Source of the DNA: Isoperla grammatica
Taxonomy: Eukaryota > Arthropoda > Insecta > Plecoptera > Perlodidae
NCBI GenBank assembly: GCA_945910005.1
Contig: OX246741.1
Span: forward strand, 1,474,001-1,538,000
Direction: 5' to 3'
DNA length: 64,000 bases
The notes under the pieces were generated by a model. The model worked only from the letters and a program-made list of their open reading frames with translations. It was not told where the DNA came from and searched no databases. Both the position numbers and the translations under genes were made by a program. Shown piece after piece: positions 12,181 through 23,200 of this stretch (the stretch's first letter is position 1; every line of letters starts with the position of its first letter).

Positions 12181-12856
12181 AATCAAAACTAACTGATACG
12201 AAATTTGATTTTAATTGAATGGTAATCAGAAGGTAAACTCACTGAGGAAGTCAATTGTGTTGTGCTGATTCCATTTGTGGTGTTCAGCAGGACTTCTGCA
12301 AGAGCCCGACGGGTAAATCAGTCAATCCGGCAGGTGGTTTTTTGTAGGAAGCCTATTTTTCCGAAGTATCTCCGGAAGATATTGCATTCCAATCCGCTTG
12401 CCACAGTTACTTGACATCAATGTTTTTGTTGTTGATGACACAAGAAATACCGCCTTCTATCTTTGGACTGACATCAAGGTCTACTGGATTGCCGCTAGGC
12501 TTCGCTAGTAGACCTTGGACTGACATAAAAAATGTATGGCTGTGGTTAGTGCTGCGTCGGGTGGTAAACAGGAAACTATTGTTACGCGGGATTTTTTAAA
12601 ATCCATTTTCACCCACGACATTAATTATTAATCGAATTGATAATTTGTGAAAATTCGTCAATAATTTATAAAGAGGATAATTGTAGGCAAGGGTTCATGT
12701 TTGCCATCTGAGATGAGGTGGTACTAAAATTCAAACAATATTAGAAAAAGAAATGGATAATAAATGACAATGAATAATGGTTAGGTTCGAATAAGTAGAG
12801 GATTTGTTAATGTTTGCTATGGAGTTTGTTTTTATTTTTAAAAATTGCAGGTAATA
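12181..12856. other. intergenic, no gene seen
   Basis: AT-rich DNA without supported exons. 12805-12840 resembles one arm of the short palindromic repeat family (GGATTTGTTAATGTTTGCTATGGA), directly next to the dispersed repeat at 12857. Confidence 0.5.
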
Positions 12857-13185
12857 AAACAAATGTACACAATGTAACTTCTGAACTTCATCATTTTCAC
12901 AGTTTGTAATGTTCATTATTTCAAACTTCAATACTCTTTTGGTGATTAAGGTTATGCCCAGACTCAAAACAATAATATAATCTGTACATTAAAACACATT
13001 TTTTAATTAAAAATATGAATTTGCTTTGTGTATCCAAATAAGTTAAACTTTTTCTTAATATTGTCTAATAGTTTCAAAATTGTATTAAATTCGCATAGAA
13101 AAAAGAGATAGTACTACAGAGCATCTAATTCTCTGGTTATTTAAAAAAAGATCACATCTCTGGACATTACCAAGACTTCTTTTGC
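12857..13185. repeat. dispersed repeat, uninterrupted copy A
   Basis: About 325 bp that match 17797-17950 and then 19140-19312 at high identity, including CAAATGTACACAATGTAAC, AGGTTATGCCCAGACTC, GCTTTGTGTATCCAAA and TACAGAGCATCTAA. In copy A the two halves are contiguous. Confidence 0.85.
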
Positions 13186-13315
13186 TATGATTCTAGTTGA
13201 GGAAAATCAGCAGGTCGGCAGCAGGGGTGGCAGGTCGGGCCACGTCCGGTCCACGTGGGCCAGCATCGCTTCGGGCCGGCCCCTCTAACTGCCGCACGCC
13301 AGGGGACAGTCGTAG

Positions 13316-14746
13316 TTACGGCGAGGACAGACCGCGGCGGGGACAGACTGCGCCGTGTCCCTCCAGCTCACACGCGGGCATGCGCAGCAGGCATTTCGTG
13401 CACGGTAGCCGGATGTCCGCACTCAGACCCTCCAGCCCGAGATTCCTCACGGCGGAGAACTGTCCGCGACACACCGGGCAAACTGTGACTCTGTCGTTAG
13501 ACCAGCAAGCGTTACACAGGCTGTGTCCCTCGGTGCACATGTGTATCGGTGCGCACATGACCTTGAAGCACACGGGACACTCCAGGGTTCGTATTATGGT
13601 CTGCTCCCAATCCGTGATGTCTTGCCCCACCTGTTCATCAGAAGGTGCGACGATTGACGTGACCAACAGTAGTGAATATGTTTCAGCAAATGCCACTTGT
13701 TGAACCGCCAGCCCCGGTGACTTCGGCAACAAAATCGCCACCGAGAGGTTATTCATCCCCTGACCCAGTTGACCACTTGTTCCTCGGCCACACACAAACA
13801 CGTCTCCTGACTGTGTTAACACAGCAGTGTGGTAACGTCCAGCGATAACCTGGGTTACAGTCTGGCCCTCGAGGCCAATCATTCTAGTGGGGGCGGATCT
13901 CTTGTCTGTGTCACCGGTACCTAACTGACCTTCAACATTATCACCCCAAGCCCAGGTCGTCCCATCGACTCCGAGGGCCACAATGTGGTATGAACCGCAG
14001 GACACGGCAGCCACGGCTGTTGACGGCACCGACACTCGTTTGAAGCTGGACACGCTTTCCACCGCACCAAGCCCAAGTTGACCAAAGCCAGTATACCCAG
14101 CCATCAAGAGAACCCCAGAGGCCGAGACAAGACCTGTATGGCCCCAGCCACACGATATGTCAACGATGGCCTCGGGGAGGTTGGGCACGCGAGTGAATGA
14201 GGTTAGCTGGTTTGTATGACCGAGGCCTAGTTGGCCCCAGTCGTTGTGTCCACATACCCAGACCTCACCGTCTGTTGCAAGAACCATCGTGTAGTCCCTC
14301 TCAGCAGCAACCTTCGTAATGGGCGGCAGACCGGCAACCAGGGTTGGTTTGACTGTGAGGGTAGGACGGGTGTGACCGAGGCCAAGCTGACCGTAGATAT
14401 CCATCCCACACGAATACACCTCACCCTTGTCAGTGAGGAACATGGTGTATAGAAGCCTACAAGCAGCTTGGACTATTCTAACAGTGCTTGGAGTGTGAAC
14501 AAGCCTAGGCTCAGCGACCGAGCCTTCGTCATCATCTGTGTCGTCATCTAAGTATTGTGGTACATCGAAGGTGTAGACGCGGCCAGACTCGCAGACAACT
14601 ACACAGCAACCATTATCACTATACACCTGAATGACGGTCTCGTCTTGGGTGAACGACACAATGCTCGATCCATCAGGCAGGCCTCCACCCAACACCAGGA
14701 CACCAGGCTTGGTTATAACGAACCGAGCGTCAGAGTTCTCAGCCAT
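13316..14746 (-). CDS. RCC1-repeat protein with C-terminal SIAH-like RING (putative E3 ligase)
   Basis: A single coding exon, 476 aa, from the ATG at 14746 to TAA at 13318-13316. Five RCC1-type blades are visible through their signature turns: GEVYSCGMDIYGQLGLG, GEVWVCGHNDWGQLGLG, GVLLMAGYTGFGQLGLG, GTTWAWGDNVEGQLGTG and GDVFVCGRGTSGQLGQG. At about residues 389-426 follows a RING starting ECPVC and ending VCPVC, then RNLGLE and a short Cys/His stretch to the C-terminus, which recalls the RING and first zinc finger of SIAH/Sina. A ubiquitin ligase whose RCC1 propeller recruits a substrate or membrane partner is inferred. The sequence just before the ATG (TTGGTTGCAG|G) is a good acceptor, so a 5' UTR intron is likely. 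It is intronless in its coding part, unlike its neighbours. Confidence 0.88.
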   Translation of the reverse strand: MAENSDARFVITKPGVLVLGGGLPDGSSIVSFTQDETVIQVYSDNGCCVVVCESGRVYTFDVPQYLDDDTDDDEGSVAEPRLVHTPSTVRIVQAACRLLYTMFLTDKGEVYSCGMDIYGQLGLGHTRPTLTVKPTLVAGLPPITKVAAERDYTMVLATDGEVWVCGHNDWGQLGLGHTNQLTSFTRVPNLPEAIVDISCGWGHTGLVSASGVLLMAGYTGFGQLGLGAVESVSSFKRVSVPSTAVAAVSCGSYHIVALGVDGTTWAWGDNVEGQLGTGDTDKRSAPTRMIGLEGQTVTQVIAGRYHTAVLTQSGDVFVCGRGTSGQLGQGMNNLSVAILLPKSPGLAVQQVAFAETYSLLLVTSIVAPSDEQVGQDITDWEQTIIRTLECPVCFKVMCAPIHMCTEGHSLCNACWSNDRVTVCPVCRGQFSAVRNLGLEGLSADIRLPCTKCLLRMPACELEGHGAVCPRRGLSSP

Positions 14747-17085
14747 CCTGCAACCAAACGACACAGAAGGGGACTTGAGTTAGAGTGTTCTATCTTATCC
14801 TTCACCTCCTCACGCTCTAGAGTCTAGGCCACTTCACGAAATAATTTTGTATTTGCATACCTTATGTGAGATGGCGCGTATCGTATAGCCAGTTAAATTT
14901 GTAAGTTCTTGAAATCCAAGGGGGGTATGTGCCCTCCCTTGCCCCCCCCCCCCCCCTTGCGGCGCCGTGGATAGGCAAACCCCGTGGGCAGCTATGAAAA
15001 TAATGCCAACCGCCCTCCGCTAAAAAAAAGTTGGGAGTTCGACGAGCCACCGCTAGGGAATTTACGGACATTGGTTGGGGTCTGTAAGCAAGTCTGTAAG
15101 CCCAAAAGTCTTGCAAATCGTGACTAAAGCGTGAACATTTCCAAATTTACTTTAACTAGAAAAACGCTCTGCGTTGCCAGATGAGCGATTTTTTAAAATG
15201 TATAATCAGTTTTTGGTTGGTTGGCATCTTGACGGATTTTGCTGGTTATGTTAACAGCATCTAGTTTAGTAGTCGCGAGTGTTTACTGAAAATTTCAACC
15301 AAATCCGTCAAGGCGTTTGACCTTTGCGCGACGAACAAAATTCTGTACACAAACAAACAAACAAACAAACAAACAAACAAACAAACAAACAAACAAACAA
15401 ACAAACACACAAAGAGCCGATCGAGTTGAAATGAGAGATTCACTCTGTTTCGCACTCTCATCTAATGACCACGATAAATCCAAAACTTATGTGCCTAACA
15501 TTTTCTGCAGTTTTTGACGTAGAGGTATCCTTCGTCAAGTTAGCGAAGGCTTTGTACGTACGTTGGACAGACGCAAAAACTTCGCTGAGTGCTTATGCGC
15601 TGAGCATAATGAGCATAATCTAAAACGAGAGAAATCCGTCAACACAAGCGGTGTTACGTAAAAGCAGCTGAATGTAGTTGATCTCACTGGCCTTACTGTC
15701 AACCACAGATAACTAATTGCTGTCAACATAGCAGAGTGTATTGCGCTATATGTCACTCGTATGACGAGTTGAATATCGACAGCGCGAGGGATGAGGGAAT
15801 GACGTGTCCGCGCGGGACGACGTAACTAACGAGACACTGAGGATATTCACTGTCGTGACAAGTGAATGGCAAAAAATGTACAAACTTAAAATTAATGCAG
15901 AAACCAAAACCATACGAGGACGTGAAAATGCAGACGAACACAGACAGAATGAACATGCGCGAGATTAGGCTCAAGAAAAGAGAATTCCTGGCCTGACTGG
16001 AATCGCAGCCAAGATTCACACGTAGAATGCGACAATGCACTGAGAGAGTAATGATTAAGATAGTTTTGACTGAGGAATAACCAGTGGTTAAAGTGGGGTG
16101 GTATGAGCCGTTATGCATACCGTTACTAAAAATACCAATAGTATGCCATACCAGCACTAATATTTATCGGTTGTTGGCATATTGACTAATTTTGTTGAAC
16201 GTTTTGTTGTATTTTGTATTTATATTTGCTCATCCAATGTTTTTAGAAAGTAAATGTTGCAAATTTTGTTTTTTCCCCACAAAATAATGTTATTGGCAAG
16301 AGTTCTCAACCCCACGACCCTCTCCGTAGCCATTTAAACGAGTTCATGACAGAATACGTAAACAAAATACTTTGTGTGGCAAAACTGAGGGGCCATGCTT
16401 CCTAGGCCCCACATTTTGTCTACTGTGCACAGCAGTATAGTGCATAACGTTACTTCTCTGAGTCCACTTTAACCACTGGGAATAACTGACTGAAGATCCG
16501 GTTGACGGAGTACCAAAATATGTTTGCGCGAGGACTGTGTAAGTGGACTGTATATTTTAGATTTAGATTGACTTACCGGAGATTGCAGTGGGGTAGACTT
16601 AGAGAGATGCAGATGACAATTATAGACTGACACGTCGGAGCGATGGCAATAGACTGGTCGGTGGTCGCTGACTGCACTACCAGCTCACACAGGCAAACAT
16701 GACTACGTCACAAGAGAGAGGATGACGTCAACAAATGGAAGAGTGACTAAACCAAAATATGAAAACTTACTACAAACTAGGGAGGTAGGCGTGATAAAAT
16801 ATAATTAATACGAATACATTAATGTGTACATGACAAATAGTTATTTTGGTATTTTACGTGGTTCCCACATTTACGAATTACCAACTACCGTAATACACGG
16901 GATTACACATTATTTATTTATTTCATTACAAAATACAGCGAAAAGTAAAGGTTCGGAGTTTGAGCACTATCTTCACAGCGAACGAACAATATTATAGCTG
17001 GCTGTGATTGTATTTTTGCATTTTTGTACGGGTGGTAACGTGCTGTGCGCGGCCGAGTTCAGTAGTACTAACAGTTTAGGCGTAC
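14747..17085. other. intergenic, no gene seen
   Basis: Contains a C tract (14943-14956), an AAAC microsatellite at about 15350-15406 and otherwise unique AT-rich DNA. A perfect CRE palindrome TGACGTCA sits at 16723-16730. No exon could be supported. Confidence 0.5.
15350..15406. repeat. (AAAC)n microsatellite
   Basis: About fourteen tandem AAAC/ACAA units. They create a spurious Cys-Leu-Phe-Val repeat frame on the minus strand. Confidence 0.95.
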
Positions 17086-17119
17086 CTACCTGCGTGAAGA
17101 TAGGGTTACCAACTTGGTA

Positions 17120-17740
17120 ACGTCGATTGCGATGAAAAAAGGGGTCTGGGGTGAAGCCCCAGCCGCCGGAGGCGAAATTTTTTTTGGACTCTTTTTACCT
17201 TCAAAACAGCCGGACACGTTATTTAAAGATTCATTGAGTCCAGGCGCAGACTGGCTAGGGATGCCGGAATGCGATCGCATCCCGGGCCTCTAGGCAAATC
17301 CGGGCCCTTTGGCAGTTCGGGCCTCCGTCAGCCACCAGAAAGCTCCTATGATGTAAACAATTCTCTGTATATTGCTAAAAAATCTGGGCGGAATGCACAG
17401 TCGATTTAAGTATGTGATTTGTTTATGGTTTCTATAAAGTTTGTTCCTATGGAAAATAGCTTCTAATAAAACAATTCCATAGCAACAAATCCTATATGGC
17501 CCTTAACCTCACTCTTAACCCACTCACACTGGTAGGGTGGCCTGACTGGCCTCTGTTAATCGCGTCCTAAAATCGCGTTTAAGGCCATAAAATTCAATGC
17601 AACCCCAAAGAACTTTTTACGCCTCCGGCGTACTTGCCTCTGGCGGCTGGGGCTTCGCACCAGACCCCAGCTGCGCCACGCCACCTCGTGCGGGGCCCCC
17701 CAAAACCCAGCATCCCGGGCCTTTTTATCCCAGTCCGCCC
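17120..17740. repeat. repeat with long imperfect terminal inverted ends
   Basis: GGTCTGGGGTGAAGCCCCAG near 17144 is matched, inverted, by CTGGGGCTTCGCACCAGACC near 17645. Further in, GCATCCCGGGCC near 17278 recurs near 17710. The inverted ends and GC-rich arms in AT-rich surroundings suggest a non-autonomous DNA element. A member of the short palindromic family (17387-17515) is nested inside. Confidence 0.55.
17387..17515. repeat. short palindromic repeat family, copy at 17.4 kb
   Basis: One arm reads GATTTGTTTATGGTTTCTAT and the other ends CAATTCCATAGCAACAAATCC, separated by ATGGAAAATAGC. The same fold-back design is found at 34034-34175 and 62449-62636. Confidence 0.65.
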
Positions 17741-17796
17741 CTGAGCAACTGTCCATATTCCTAGGTCACTGGATGATAAGACCATATCACACACTA

Positions 17797-19312
17797 ACAA
17801 ATGTACACAATGTAACTTCTAAACTTCATCATTTTCACAGTTTGTAATGTTCATTATTTCAAATTTCAATAATCTTTTGGTGACTAAGGTTATGCCCAGA
17901 CTCAAAACAATAATATAATCTGTACAGTAAAACACATTTTTTAATTAAAGTTTTTTTTTATTTCCACTCATTACATATTATTCCCATTACAGTTATTCTA
18001 AGGAAACATCATCACTAATAACTTTATCAAATGCCTTAACGTACAAATAACACAAACAATACATTCTTAATACTTCAATATTTATAAGGTACCGCCCAAA
18101 TTTGCTAATACTAGTCTACTCTAAGCGCACCTTAAATTAAACTTGCTCTCTTCTACCGGAATGCTATTTTCCAATAGTTCTAAATAGTACAATCAAATGT
18201 ATATTGATAAACAACATTAAATAACATGATACTGTACTCACTGGATGGCAGTACGTTCTGGAGGGGTAGGGGTAGGGGGGGGGGATCAATTGCCACCACT
18301 CTAGTTTTACAATAAAAATACTCCAGTTACACAAATAAAGTTTGTATTCCATATTCATGCATAAACTATCTTAATGTCTAAGTCTACCTATTGTTAGACA
18401 AGTAATACATTATTGTAATGTCCCATTTGTATGTTACAAACAATATTTAGATAATCATCAAATCAAACCATACAAAATGAAACATTGGAAATTATTCTGC
18501 TGAATTAAAATTAAAGTCACCATTGGATTAATATCTATGAAATGAAAATATGTTCTACACATTATTCTCTAATAATTTATGTTTATATAATTTCATGCAT
18601 GATTGATAATAAAGTTGAATAAATAAAGGAGTTCACACTATCAGAACAAGTAATTATATGTTCTACTTTGTGTTCTTACAAACCCCCAGCGTTATACGAG
18701 TGGTTTTAGGATCGCATGCACAAAAGCCAAACTAACGTTACTTTGCAGTCAAGAATCTTTGTTTCTATACTTTTGTACTAAATATGCTCTATTAGAAAGT
18801 GTCTTATATAATATGTCTGATAATGAATGAAGTCTTGATTAGACTTATAGAGAGTTAAACGGACGTATATGGGGCAAGTTATAATGCCCATTAAAATAGC
18901 AGTGTCTAAAATCCTAAAGCATAGAACTAAATGAGGATTATCAGTATGTATTAATAAACGTTTTACAAATAAGGGTTGTTTTACGAATGGGTTGTTGCTC
19001 TTGGCAAATGATTACAACCTCGTACGGAGCTTTATGTGATAACATTCTCTTTTGTGCTATTTCATGTTCACATGTAATATAGTTACCCTCTCTAATTGTA
19101 TGGTAAATATATCTGTATCTGAAGATAACTAGTGAACCTACATGAATTTTTTGCTTTGTGTATCCAAACAAATTGAACTTTTTTTTAGTTTTGTCGAATA
19201 TTTTCAAAAATGTATTTAATTCGTATATAGAAAAAAAGAGATAGTACTACAGAGCATCTAACTCTGGTTATTTAAAAAAAAGATATCTCCAAATCTCTGG
19301 ACATTACCAATG
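17797..19312. repeat. dispersed repeat copy B, split by 1.2 kb
   Basis: 17797-17950 matches the first half and 19140-19312 the second half of copy A (12857-13185). Between them is about 1.19 kb of AT-rich DNA absent from copy A. Either an insertion split copy B, or copy A is an internal deletion of a longer element. Confidence 0.75.
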
Positions 19313-20006
19313 ACTATTAAACCAAACTACATATCTTGTCTCAGAAGAAAAAGATACTGTTTTTGGTTGTGGTTGGTTTCTTGAGGTAACGCTAACAGGC
19401 CTATATAACTCATATTATATAGAAAAAATCGGCTTTACGGTTTAGTTTTGCAAAACCATGGTGACAAATAAAAGCTCAGATTTCAATGAAGCAAACTAGG
19501 TATCGGCTTATTAAGTTCATGCACATTATTTTCACATTGATTCGGTGGTTACGTACCGACACTTGGCCCATACATTGGACTGCTAAAGGATGAATGAGAA
19601 ATGACTGACTACTAAACTGGAAACTTATGTATTTTGGCGTCTCAGTGGACCCAACTACGGCACCAGTACGGCAGAATTGGACAAAAAACCACACTTCTTT
19701 CTTGCTTACGAAGGTTTTGCGCAGAAATGTGGCAAAGTGGCTTGTTTAAAATATCTGACAAACTCGTTGTTATTCCGTCAAAAGCGGGGTCCACAATAGC
19801 CCGGGAAGCAGCTTCCCGTTACCGTTAACGGGCAATGTTAAATCATAGCCAACTTTCCCGTTCCCGTTCCCGTTCCCGGAGCTCCTTCCTGTTGCGATTG
19901 TAGACCCCGTTCAATTAACCCTTGCCTTTCAAATACGGCATTTGCAATAATCGATACTTAAAGCAACAAGAACCAGTGTCGATATGTTCCTCATCGACAT
20001 CAGCAA
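19313..20006. other. EAAT 3' flank or 3' UTR
   Basis: Downstream of the EAAT stop on the minus strand. A (CCCGTT)n run occurs near 19855-19880. I could not find a canonical AATAAA for the EAAT transcript here. Confidence 0.4.
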
Positions 20007-20214
20007 CTACATCTGCGTCTCAGCACTGCCAGCAGGATTGGGCCGATATGCCATCGCGATGGAAGCTCTGCGCATGTCCTCTGCGCAACCTTCTTCCAAG
20101 AGTTCTGCGTTACGCTCGGCATCCATCGCGTCCAGCTCATCCTTGGACATGTGGTAGACGATGCCGGCACCGTAAGCGTCGCCCAGTACGTTGATTGATG
20201 TCCGAATACGATCC
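20007..20214 (-). CDS. EAAT exon 11 (TM8 and C-terminal tail)
   Basis: Acceptor TGTCAG|GGAT, phase 2 in, and TAG at 20009-20007. It encodes [33 protein letters not shown] and a short tail ending SAETQM. Confidence 0.95.
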
Positions 20215-23200
20215 CTGACAGACAAGATGATATTATAGTGACATAGTAGAACCATACATTCGTAAAAACTTGCAAACTGTAGGTCTATGTATCGAGGGTA
20301 CTAGCAACACCAAAAGACAACAATGAAACAAATTAATTGAATCGATGGACAAACAACAAGCTGTCAAAAAATAATTTCCTTTGATTTTGGAAAACAAAAC
20401 AAAAAACAATCAAATACACATACAAAACTTTCACTTAGTCGTTGTCTATCATTCAAAGTTTTAAATGGCGAGCAGATTCTATTGCTACACTTGTTCTTAT
20501 TTCTATGGTTGCAATTTTATTATTTTGACATCTGATGGTTTGTCCATCAGTTCAATTCATTTGTTTCATTGTTGTCTTTTGGTGGTGTCGTGTGTGAGAA
20601 ATGAGGTGATGTACTCACAACAGCCAGTCGACGGCAAACAGCAGAGAGATGTCCGAAGTGGGCAGACCAAGCGCAGACAGGACTAGAAGCATTGTGATGA
20701 GCGCAGCACTGGGGATAGATGCTGCGCCGATACTGGCGAGAGTGGCCGTCAAACTACACACAAACATTGTACAGTTATATAGCTACTACGCTTGCGCATT
20801 TGTGAGTGATCGGGAAGTATTTCATGGCAATATAAACAGTGTATACTTTTGTTATAGTTAAGATTACTATCCGTAGTGTAACGTTACCTCTTGAAAGAAA
20901 AAATAACCTCTGCTTTAACGTTTTTGCACGTTTCTTGGACAGCAAAAGTTTGTACAGCGAACAGTGTTTTTTGCTTAAATCAATCAGTGGATTGGTTTCA
21001 AAATTATCTCTATTCCTTTCATTCTTCTTTGACTTGTGCATACACACATGGAAGTTACAATTAACAAATAAATGGCGAGATTATTCTCACTTCTTGCCAT
21101 TTTAGTTAACATATTTTTACATGATGGATTTGGAAGTTTGGTTATTGTTTGTGATGTTTTTAAATAATGTCCAAAACTTGATTTCATTTACCAATTCTCA
21201 AGATAATATTGATTTATAGATTTGTGGCCATCGTCTTTAATTAATACGCCCTCTTTGTTCACCGAATAGAACCCCCAAACCCCAAGAGAAATTTCGGCTG
21301 CGAATACTTTATATTCAACTTATATTTATGGTAAACTTTTATCAGAGGGCGGTAGTTAGGCCTACCGGACAGAGGGCGGTAGTTACCAGACAGAGGGCGG
21401 TAGTTACCAGACAGAGGGCGGTAGTTACCAGACAGAGGGCAGTAGTTACCTGACAGAGGGCGGTAGTTACCAGACAGAGGGCGGTAGTTACCTGACAGAG
21501 GGCGGTAGTTACCAGACAGAGGGCAGTAGTTACCTGACAGAGGGCGGTAGTTACCTGACAGAGGGCAGTAGTTACCTGACAGAGGGCGGTAGTTACCAGA
21601 CAGAGGGCGGTAGTTACCTGACAGAGGGCGGTAGTTACCAGACAGAGGGCAGTAGTTACCTGACAGAGGGCGGTAGTTACCTGACAGAGGGCGGTAGTTA
21701 CCAGACAGAGGGCGGTAGTTACCTGACAGAGGGCGGTAGTTACCTGACAGAGGGCGGTAGCTACCTGACAGAGGGTGGTAGTTACCTGACAGAGGGCGGT
21801 AGTTACCTGACAGAGGGCGGTAGTTACCTGACAGAGGGCGGTAGCTACCTGACAGAGGGCGGTAGTTACCTGACAGAGGGCGGTAGCTACCTGACAGAGG
21901 GTGGTAGTTACCTGACAGAGGGCGGTAGCTACCTGACAGAGGGTGGTAGTTACCTGACAGAGGGCGGTAGTTACCTGACAGAGGGCGGTAGCTACCTGAC
22001 AGAGGGCGGTAGTTACCTGACAGAGGGTGGTAGTTACCTGACAGAGGGCGGTAGTTACCTGACAGAGGGCGGTAGCTACCTGACAGAGGGTGGTAGTTAC
22101 CTGACAGAGGGCGGTAGTTACCTGACAGAGGGCGGTAGCTACCTGACAGAGGGCGGTAGTTACCTGACAGAGGGCAGTAGTTACCTGACAGAGGGCGGTA
22201 GTTACCTGACAGAGGGCGGTAGTTACCCGACAGAGGGCGGTAGTTACCAGACAGAGGGCGGTAGTTACCTGACAGAGGGCGGTAGTTACCAGACAGAGGG
22301 CGGTAGTTACCTGACAGAGGGCGGTAGTTACCTGACAGAGGGTGGTAGCTACCTGACAGAGGGCGGTAGTTACCTGACAGAGGGCAGTAGTTACCTGACA
22401 GAGGGCGGTAGTTACCTGACAGAGGGCGGTAGTTACCCGACAGAGGGCGGTAGTTACCAGACAGAGGGCGGTAGTTACCAGACAGAGGGCGGTAGTTACC
22501 TGACAGTAATGACCTCGCCTATGCCCAGAGGGATCCCGTTCATCTGGGCGATGAAGATGGCGGCCACGGCCTCGTAGAGCGCAGTACCGTCCATGTTGAC
22601 AGTAGCGCCCACGGCCACCACGAAGCGCGTCACTCGACGGTCTATCTTGTTGTTCTCCTCCAGACACTGGAACGTGATGGGCAGCGTCGCGGCGCTGTGG
22701 ACACGACGCAGTTTACACAACACTTCAGACACAGTTCACACAACACTTCACTACAAGCTATATGGGCAGCGTCGGGGCGCTGTGGGACACGACGCAGTTT
22801 ACACAACACTTCAGACACAGTTCACACAACACTTCACTACAAGCTATATGGGCAGCGTCGCGGCGCTGTGGGACATGATACAGTTCACACAACACTTCAG
22901 ACACAGTTCACACAACACTCCATGGGAGACGCCGATGAATAAGGGTCTGAACTCTGAATGAAACAAGCGCTCTCACGTAGACGCAGTTCACACAACAGAA
23001 GGGTCTGAATGAAACAAGGCATGTTCTCACCTAGACGCAGTTCACACAACAGAAGGGTCTGAATGAAACAAGGCATGTTCTCACCTGGACGCAGTTCCCA
23101 GCGCTGTGACCCACGCCTGCAGCATGCCCTGGAAGAATACGGCCGGGTTCTTGCGTGTGAACGTGTAGTAGATGGCCGGCAGAGTGATGATAGCGTGAAA

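Noticed and set aside
13197..13703. 168-codon plus-strand frame
   Set aside because: Antisense to the RCC1-RING coding exon, GC-rich shadow without a domain.
21342..22667. 441-codon open frame (VTTALCQ repeats) on the minus strand
   Set aside because: It is a different frame from EAAT exon 9, which overlaps it, and exists only because the 21-bp satellite has no stop in that frame.
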